From positions 15,086,001-15,150,000 of the forward strand of contig NC_092590.1 of the NCBI RefSeq assembly GCF_047663525.1: DNA of 64,000 nt, written 5' to 3'. The notes under the pieces were generated by a model that did not search any database, was not told the origin of the DNA, and was given only the letters and a program-made list of their open reading frames with translations. Both the position numbers and the translations under genes were made by a program. Numbering within the stretch: position 1 is the stretch's first letter; each line of letters opens with the position of its first letter. Shown here piece after piece: positions 56,501-64,000 of the stretch. Origin of the DNA: Anas platyrhynchos (taxonomy: Eukaryota; Chordata; Aves; Anseriformes; Anatidae).

Positions 56501-59139
56501 ACTTAAATCCATTAAAATAATTCCTTTCTCTTTTAAAGCAATTAACCCATGTAGGCTGGCTGTGCCTGGAAAGGTCCTGTTAGAATAATCTCCGTAAGAA
56601 GCATTGTTCTGATGTCCTACTTCCAAGCCTGTAGTCAGCTGAGGTCTCCTGGTAAGAAGCTTTGTCAAACTCAGAAATATACATTTAAGGAAGATTTGCT
56701 ATGAATAGATAGCTAATTTAATAATTCCACTAAAAATAAATCCATAGATTGTTCTGGTTGGTAGGGAGATGGACAACCTAGACGAATGTGTTTCTTCCAG
56801 TTCTGTGAAAGTGAAAGAGATGAAAGTAGGTCCTTACAAAAGCTCTTGGTCTGGTCACATTGCTGCTCAGCACTGAGGCTGTGCTGGGCTCTTTTTGTAC
56901 AGTTTTTGTTCTGACCAGTGTGCTTATTCTTGCCAGCTGTGAAGTGCTCTGGCTGCCTGGCTCATAGGGCATGGGGCTGTGCTCCAGTTCCTGTTCATGG
57001 TGGGGCACCTGGCTTGCTTAGAATATTTTTTCCTTTTAATTTTACTGTAAGTATGGTAGAAATGATTTAAATTCAAGGAGAAGACTTTCAAAAGGTAGTT
57101 AATACTCCTGACATTTAAAGGGAATTGGGCTCCTGAGTTACGTTTTTTTTATGTAAAAGTTCTAGTGTTTTCAGTGCAAAGGAGAGAGAAAATTGCTTTT
57201 TGATTCCATTGTTTTCTTATGAGGCTTTAAATGTCTAAAATAACTTCTGTTCAAATTTATTTTAAAATGTCTTCACCTACTGCTTGTGTGACTCTTCTCT
57301 CTGCAAACTATTGTGCCAACTCAAGTCACCGTGGCTTCATTAACCTAGGATTTAAGACTGCAGTTGCTCTCACGTAGTAGGAAATCCATTTTTAACAATA
57401 TGATTGAGAATTCTGCCTTAGATCAGACAGTTTCTACTTACGGCTGTGACAGGCTTCTTCAGGTTTATCTGCAGCTCTTTGAAACTTCAGTGCTCCTGGC
57501 CTTTTGCTGATGCTGCCATTCTCCGGGCAGGGTTTGAAGCACAGTCTGTACACATCTGTCTCAGGTAGCCCATTTCACCATGGGGTGCTGGATCATAAAC
57601 TGAACTGGACTATGCTGAAGCATTTGCTGCTTCCACCAGTTCTTATGTGCTTTCCTGTTTATAGAATAAATAAGGCAGGTGTCCAGCGGTAAGATTTAGT
57701 TTGTTGCACATTTCCTCATTCATATACTGAACGCTGGCCATCCTTTGCAGAGTGAGTGAGTCAGGGATCTTGTAGTCAGGAAAGCGTGGTATGATCCTAG
57801 CAGAGTACATTTATGTGCAAGTTCAATTTAATGTGCACAAGAAGTCCTCCAGACATCGGAGGGGAACACATTTTGCTGTAAATAGACCCCAGCAAGTATT
57901 AGCACATTTTTCAGACTTTGCTCAAAATTCTTCTTCAATCCTGACCATAATTTGTCTGGCTGTCTTCTCCCTTTCCCCTGACCTGTCAAATCCAAGCTGC
58001 AGTTTTCAGCAACGTACAGTTTAGACAAATGAGATTGGATTTTTCAAGTTGACCACGGTAGGCGTTTCTTCTAACTTTGGATGACCCAAATGTTCTATCC
58101 TTTTTTAAGGTTCCTATTCTGAGATATCCAGATGTTAACGTTTCTTTTCAAAGGGCTTTAAGGAAGTTCTGCATATTGTTAAAATACAAAACGTGTATGA
58201 GTTGTGTGGACAGCACAAGCATTCTTTGTCCTGTAGATGTGGTGCAATTCTTGTGTAATTTTAAAATTTAGATTGAGAGGTGCAATTAGAATTTCAGCCT
58301 GAAGGTTTCAAACTTGGTAGAATTGCAATGGAAACCAGTTCTTTGTAACAACAAAGTAACAACAGCATATTTATTACGTAGCCAAGGTTTGTCAGAAGCA
58401 TTTTTTTCTGTTAGTTTAAGAGGTGACTTTCAGAATTGATGCTTCTCAGTGAATGAACGTTTTACTGTTCTAGTTTACTGAAGTAAACTAATCCAGTAGC
58501 CATTTCAGTGGTGACTAATTAGGTGTATTAAAACACTGTAGTAAGAACATCTTAAAAGTCAACTTTGCAATACTATTCACACTGGATGCAATACAATTAA
58601 ATTGCTCAGCAATATAAGGTGTAATTGAAAGCCTCCTGTCAAGTCACGCAGCTGGGAGTAGTGGATTTACTGAATATATTGTAATGGAACAATAATTTCC
58701 TTAAAAAATGGATTGAGTAAGGAAAATTCATTTAAACTATCACAAATACCAAAAGTATTTACTATGATTAACCAAGATTCAGAAGTTCCAGGTTTTAGTC
58801 TCATGAGCTTGTGTTTGTTTTGCCTTTTCCAGGGAGGAAAAAAAAAAACACAACTTTGATATCAGTTTTTTTGTGTGTGTGATTTTAGTTTTTCATTTAA
58901 AAAGGCCATCCTTTTATCCTCCCAGAAGGCTGAAAAAAGAAAGGAGAAAAACGACTCATGTAATGTTTGCCTTATTTCTTAATTTATCACTTGAAAGCAG
59001 GCTGATCTGATGAATACCTGATGCACAAGCTTGAATTTCATAGAAAATGATGTATTTTAGCTAGTCTAGGTAGAACTTAAGCACCTTACTGAAGAACTCT
59101 GAAGTTACTAGGCATTTCAGTTTATTTTGCATTTGCCAT

Positions 59140-59200
59140 GTGGTACCTCACAACCCTTTCCATGAAGTTCTTCCTAATGTTCTCTTTTAAACTATGATAA
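59140..59200 (-). mobile_element. Possible ancient CR1 remnant
   Basis: CACAACCCTTTCCATGAAGT followed by TCTTCCTAATGTTCTC resembles the CR1 segment ACCCTTT..GAAG..TTCTTCCTAAT in reverse. Short and diverged. Confidence 0.35.
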
Positions 59201-62200
59201 TTAAGCTGCGTTTTCTTGAAAAAAATTAGAGCATACTTTCCAAACTTAATTTAAAGATATTAAAAAGCTCCCAAATTGATGTGTTGTATTACTCTGTAGA
59301 ATAGTTTTAGTGCTTTCCACTGAGTGGAGAAAGTTCGATGTATTTTGATACAGTTCAACGTCCCTGAGTCAAGAAAATAAAGAAATTTGCAGAATATTTA
59401 AAGCTTTAAGATGAAGTAAGATGTATATTTGAGTTGGAGAGATGTTTGTGTCCTTCTGGAGTAGCTGGTAAGGGCTACTGGATTGCAGACCTCTTAGGAG
59501 TCGGATGTGCAAATGAGGCTTCTAGTAGTCTTGGAAAACTTTGACTACTTGTATTTGTGGAACATTTCAGGCTCAACAGATTTATTAGCTTCATTTCATG
59601 CTTTCTTGCTATCCATTGTGATCATTAAATAACAATCAAGGCTGTTTCTGTGCAATGAGAAATCACTTGTTATACTTCAATTTTTCCTGTAAGAGCAAGT
59701 ATTAGCATATAAATTGAAATTCCTAATTTCTCCTTGCGTATGTCCTTAGGGCTCTGTCCTGCCAGATGCTGAGCACTCCAGTTGTGATTCAGGAAAGATC
59801 TGGGGTTGAATGGGGGTTCATTTAGGCAGTTCAAGGTTGTTTATGGGAGCACTGCTACAGAGTTAGCCCTCTCTTGGAACAAAGCTGGGGTCATTACAAT
59901 GAAGGTCTCGTGGGGTGCTGCAGGTAACTTCTGAGGGCAGTGGCTGTCGTCTGCATCTTGTGAGGAGATAAAAACCTTTTCCCAGATTTTATAAAATATG
60001 CTTTAAACACATAACTTGTTTTATGTTTATATTGCCTTTTTTTTTTTTCCATAGTTTGACGGCTTTTTTCTTCTGATTTCATGGCTACAGTTGGTTCCTC
60101 TGGGTGGTAGACTCTTTCTTCCCATGTTCTCTGTTCACCCGAAGCCCAGCTGGTGAGGCTGATTGCTGCTTGTTTTCGTCTGTTCTCAACTGCTCTTCTG
60201 AGGGTAGGGGAGGAAAAGGATACTGTGTATTAGGGCTGCTATCAAGCTCTTATGCATTTACTGTGTTGAGACACGTACAGAACTATGATTTTCCCTGAAA
60301 TTAGATTGATGAGGAGCCATGTACAAATTATAAATTCAAACTGCCATGAAAGTTCAATCCATAATACAGCCAATATTAACTTTTTGTTAAGACTTAGGCT
60401 GAGTGTTCATTTGGCAGGTAATTTTAAAAGGTATGCTTTCATTGTGAGGTAAGAAATCACCCATGTCTTTGAAAATGCGTTAGCTAGGGTCTTTCTTTAT
60501 CATTACTTCTTTCATACACGAAGAAGAAGCTCTGGCAATACAGATTCATCCTTCCGAGGTTTCATAGACCTGCTTGTTTTCAGTGTGCTTTAGGGATTGT
60601 TTTTTTTGTTTGTTTGTTTGTTTTGAAATTAAGGCTTACTATGTGATTTGTACCTAATGTGGTACAAATACATAATTCTTTCTTGTAGTGCGATGGGACT
60701 GCTCCTATGCTTAAAAGAACGATATAATTAAGTGCTTTCCTTGGTGTGACATGTTGAGCAGTTTCTAATTTTAATATAATAGTTAATCTGCTGTTGGTCT
60801 TACACCAGGGAACAGAATTTTAAATTGTTACCACATTATTAATGGAAAATTTTCATGCATCTGGCAAGATTTAAAAAAAATTAAGCAACACATTTGGTAC
60901 TTTGGAAATGCATTGATTAAATCATACTCAATTATGTTGCAACTCTTAGAGAACTAGAATTTAAAAAAAAATCAGTAAGCCATGACATATGAATACATGT
61001 TCATTTTGCTGTTGATTATCTTTGTATCAGAAACCTTTGTTTTCTGTGATGCTTTTTTATTCTTGCCCCACAGGGCTAGCTGTATTTTTGTTCAAATAGA
61101 ACAAGAGCTTTCAGTGGTGACTTAGAGCCTTGTCTTTAGATGTGCAGATATAATGTGTAGATGCTGCTGTCGTTTTAGTTTTCCCTGGAAGTGCTTACAG
61201 ACCCAAAATTTAGACAAAAGAGGCTATATCCTCTGTGATCAACATAGTCTAATCATTTCCTTTTCTTGATAGAAGCAGGCTCTGTGCTGATAACATATTC
61301 ATCTGAAATACCGTAAGATTTGGCTTTCCTTTTTACAGATAATAAGCTTAGTTCTCTGCTGCTCTGCTCCAGACTCCACAGATCCTGCTATGTTGGGTAA
61401 TAAAAGCACTTTCCTAATTTTAAGATCTTATTAGGGCCTATATGACTCATGTTCTTTTCGTTGTTGTATGTGTTAGTCCTTTTAATTAACTTGGGGGAGG
61501 ATTTGCTGCACTGGAAGTGCTGTGATAAGGTCAGCTAGGGTTGGTCTTTGAGGGTTGATCACTGGCAGTTAGTTGTAGGGCGTAGATTAGCAGTGGAAAG
61601 CAAGCTATCTCAGGGGAAAAGAAAGGTGGGTTCTGGTGGGTTCTGGTATTTTTTAAGATAAAACAAACCAACCAACAATCAAGCAAATGATTAGGCTGTT
61701 TTTAACTACCTCTTTTTAGCAGTTCACTGGGGAAGTGTTTTCGTATTCCCAGGCTTATTCCTTTGGGAGAGGAAAAAAAATAAAAAAAATTCTGTGTCAA
61801 AAGGCAAACCAGCTGTGGCTGAGAGATTTAGGATAACTTGGGTGTATGAAAAGAGATATCCTAAGCTTTCCAGAATGTAGCACAACTAATTTGTATTAAG
61901 TCTAGATGAAGTCTTTAGAAGTAAAAATAAAATGCCATTGGGATTTAGTTAACCCAGAGGTGTAATGGTCCACCTGAACAAATCAGCGTATTTCCTCATT
62001 AAAACCTGAAGTCAGTCATCATCTACTACATTTTATTAATTCAATATTTTGAACAAGTTTCTACGAAGCTCTCCTTTGTCAGTAGTTACTAAAAGGTTAC
62101 ACCCATAGTAATTAAACTTGCCAGCATTTGTTCATAATAGCAGAGCTCATACCTTAGAATGCAGAGGTGGTTGGCTCTGTGTAAGTAGCAAAGCTCATGT

Positions 62201-62629
62201 CACCACGTCTGCGTTCTCCTCACGGTGCCTTTTATATTTATTTTTTTTAACAGACTTAAGTTTCTTAGAAACGGCAGGCTGTTCCCTACATTACTTCTTA
62301 TTCCCTTTTGCATTTCTACTTGGCGCACCGCGTTTCCAGACAAGGTGCTTCCAAAAATTGGAACTTGCCTTCCACAGATCATTTTCCATTATAACATGTG
62401 GAGAAAGCAAGCAGATGTGGCTGCTTCTGGTGCAAGAAGAGAATCCCATTGCAGGAGACAGTATTTGTAGTTGAAATGGGAACAGTTCCTGCAGTTAGCA
62501 GAGTACCACGTAGCATCCTGACTGCTGAAGCAAGTTTTCCTCTGAAGTTCAGGTACGATCAAGACTGCTGAAAAAGGATTCTTTTCCAGATCCAGGATCT
62601 AAATGATGGCATAACCACGTGGTTTATCA

Positions 62630-63225
62630 ACCATTCCTCATGGTTTTGTATCATCTACAAACTTGCCCTCTGCCCTATTGCCTAGGTCATAAATGAAGAT
62701 ATTAAATAGTATGGTTCCTAATACTGACTCCCAGGGTAATCCAGTAGTGACTGACATGCCTGTGGGTTTCAAGATGCTGATCGCAGCTCTTTGAGTCTAG
62801 CATTTTATCCAATTTTCAGTCCATCTCACTATCCACTTGTCTAGCCTGTACTTAATCAATTTGTGAGGATGTTGTGGGAGACAGGGTCAGAAGCCTTACT
62901 GAAGTCAAGATAAACAGTACGCGATGCTGTCCTGTCATCCATAAAGCCAATCATCTTATTGTAAAAGGTTATCGGTTGCCTCAGGCAAGATTCTCGTAAC
63001 TCCATGCTGACAACTCCTGATCACCTTCTCGTCCTTCACGTGTCTAGAAATTGCTTCCAGAGTTATTTGCTAAATACCTTTCCACAGGACGGGAGTGAGG
63101 GTCACTGGTCTGCAGTTCCCTGGGTCTTCTTTCTTTCTTTTTTGAAGGGGGAGTTGGTAATTGCTTTCTCTACTTGACAGGAGCCTCTCCGGGTCACCAT
63201 GACCTTTGAAAGATAATTGAGTATT
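62630..63225 (-). mobile_element. Old CR1-type LINE fragment, reverse-transcriptase region
   Basis: Reads in reverse as CR1 ORF2 sequence: AAATGAAGATATTAAATAGT, CTGACTCCCAGGGTAATCCA, CAGAAGCCTTACTGAAGTCA, CCACAGGACGGGAGTGAGGG and TCTGCAGTTCCCTGGGTCTT are characteristic. No intact frame. More diverged than the other copies, so an older insertion. Confidence 0.8.
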
Positions 63226-64000
63226 CAGAGTTGTGTTCTGTAGGGTTGGTACAGTGTCTTCAGCTTGCCCTGACGAGGTCTGAGCGCTGCTGCAGGGTCT
63301 GTGATTGCTGGGGTGGTAAGTACTCTGCTAGGGAGATGGAGGGAAAGAAACTGTGGCATTCCAAAATGAAATGCTGCCCAATGGTTTCTCGTTGATGGAC
63401 ACTCTGATTGTACCTTTTGTTTCTGAAGGGATTGCCCTGTTCTTAATGGCAGTCTGGGTACACAAATTAACGTTAGATCGCTGCAAAATCAAGCAGTAAG
63501 AAGAAATCTGCATTTGGGGCGGAGGGGAGGTTTGTACAATGCAATTTTCTTCTGCTGATTGCAAGGTAAGGAGCTCTGAAAAACATGAAAAGATTGTTGA
63601 GGTGCACTAATGGTTTTTTGAAGAAACTAAAGCAAAACTCCTGATTGCTGCAGCTCTGACGCTGTTAGCTTTAGCTCCCACTAAAATTCCCAGATTACAT
63701 TCTGCTGCAGGGGGATTTTTTTCAATTTTCTTTTTTTCCCAAGGTGCAGTGGAAAAGATGTAGTGAGGACAGGGTAAGAACAAGCTGTTTTCTCAGTGTC
63801 TGAAACCATGTATTTTTGTCGAGTTGTTTTGGTATTAGAGTTGTCAGAGCAGACTCCTCAAATCTGGCACATGTTCACGCTGCATTCAGAGGTGTGCTTT
63901 CAGCTGTCCCTACGGTAGTCCACCCCAGTTGGACTAAATTGGACATTTCTGGAAAATTTCCATTTGCAGAACCTTCAAATTGCTTCTGTTGGTTCTATTA

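Larger units (their letters stand above)
46597..64000 (+). other. TNKS intron 3, continues beyond the window
   Basis: At least 17.4 kb, AT-rich. Contains an LTR-like block (50171-51259), CR1 remnants near 53330-53556, 59140-59200 and 62630-63225, and simple repeats such as TTTTG units near 54617-54633 and GTTT units near 60608-60624. No ankyrin-coding exon, RNA gene or antisense gene was recognised. Confidence 0.8.

Noticed and set aside
1..64000. CRISPR arrays, operons, prokaryotic promoters, tRNA or rRNA genes
   Set aside because: The window is vertebrate nuclear DNA with spliced genes; no tRNA-like B box with matching arms or rRNA segment was noticed, and the repeats seen are tandem or retroelement-derived.
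46597..64000. TNKS exon 4 within the window
   Set aside because: No plus-strand codons resembling EYKKDELLEAARSGNEEKL with a phase-1 acceptor were found in this stretch.

Overview
The window is nuclear DNA of a vertebrate, and almost certainly of a bird. It carries spliced genes with GT-AG introns, CpG-rich promoters, many CR1 LINE fragments (the typical sauropsid retrotransposon), and an LTR fragment starting TGTCCTGG of a type common in bird genomes. Three protein-coding genes can be reconstructed exon by exon from splice sites and similarity to known vertebrate proteins: ERI1 (minus strand, 3' part missing), MFHAS1 (minus strand, essentially whole coding sequence) and TNKS (plus strand, first three exons). 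I cannot name the species.

Layout. 1-6403: ERI1 exons 6 to 1, read right to left, with a GC-rich promoter and first exon near 6.2-6.5 kb. 6404-11725: no firm coding exon; it may hold the MFHAS1 3' UTR or last exon. 11726-28044: MFHAS1, a tiny second exon at 11726-11856, a 13 kb intron with CR1 pieces, and one huge GC-rich first exon (24930-28044) encoding leucine-rich repeats, a P-loop GTPase domain and a COR-like C-terminal region. 28045-29332: intergenic stretch between the head-to-head starts of MFHAS1 and TNKS. 29333-64000: TNKS exons 1-3 (29333-29876, 34489-34713, 46501-46596) separated by introns of 4.6 and 11.8 kb; the window ends inside the third intron. Both TNKS introns 2 and 3 are rich in CR1 remnants, and intron 3 holds an LTR-like block with a 13-bp minisatellite.

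The genes are not an operon. ERI1 is a 3'-5' exoribonuclease for histone mRNA, 5.8S rRNA and small RNA turnover; MFHAS1 is a Roco-type LRR-GTPase linked to innate immune signalling; TNKS is the ankyrin-repeat poly-ADP-ribosyltransferase tankyrase. Their proximity is a conserved neighbourhood (human 8p23.1), though with different order and orientation from what I remember of the human locus.

I found no convincing undescribed system. The most useful leads are: the uncertain 3' end of MFHAS1 (stop codon lying inside a good splice donor), a DxxG to ExxG change in its GTPase G3 motif, a long lineage-specific linker in that protein, a YY1-type element overlapping the TNKS start codon, and the repeat-structured LTR-like block at 50.2-51.3 kb.
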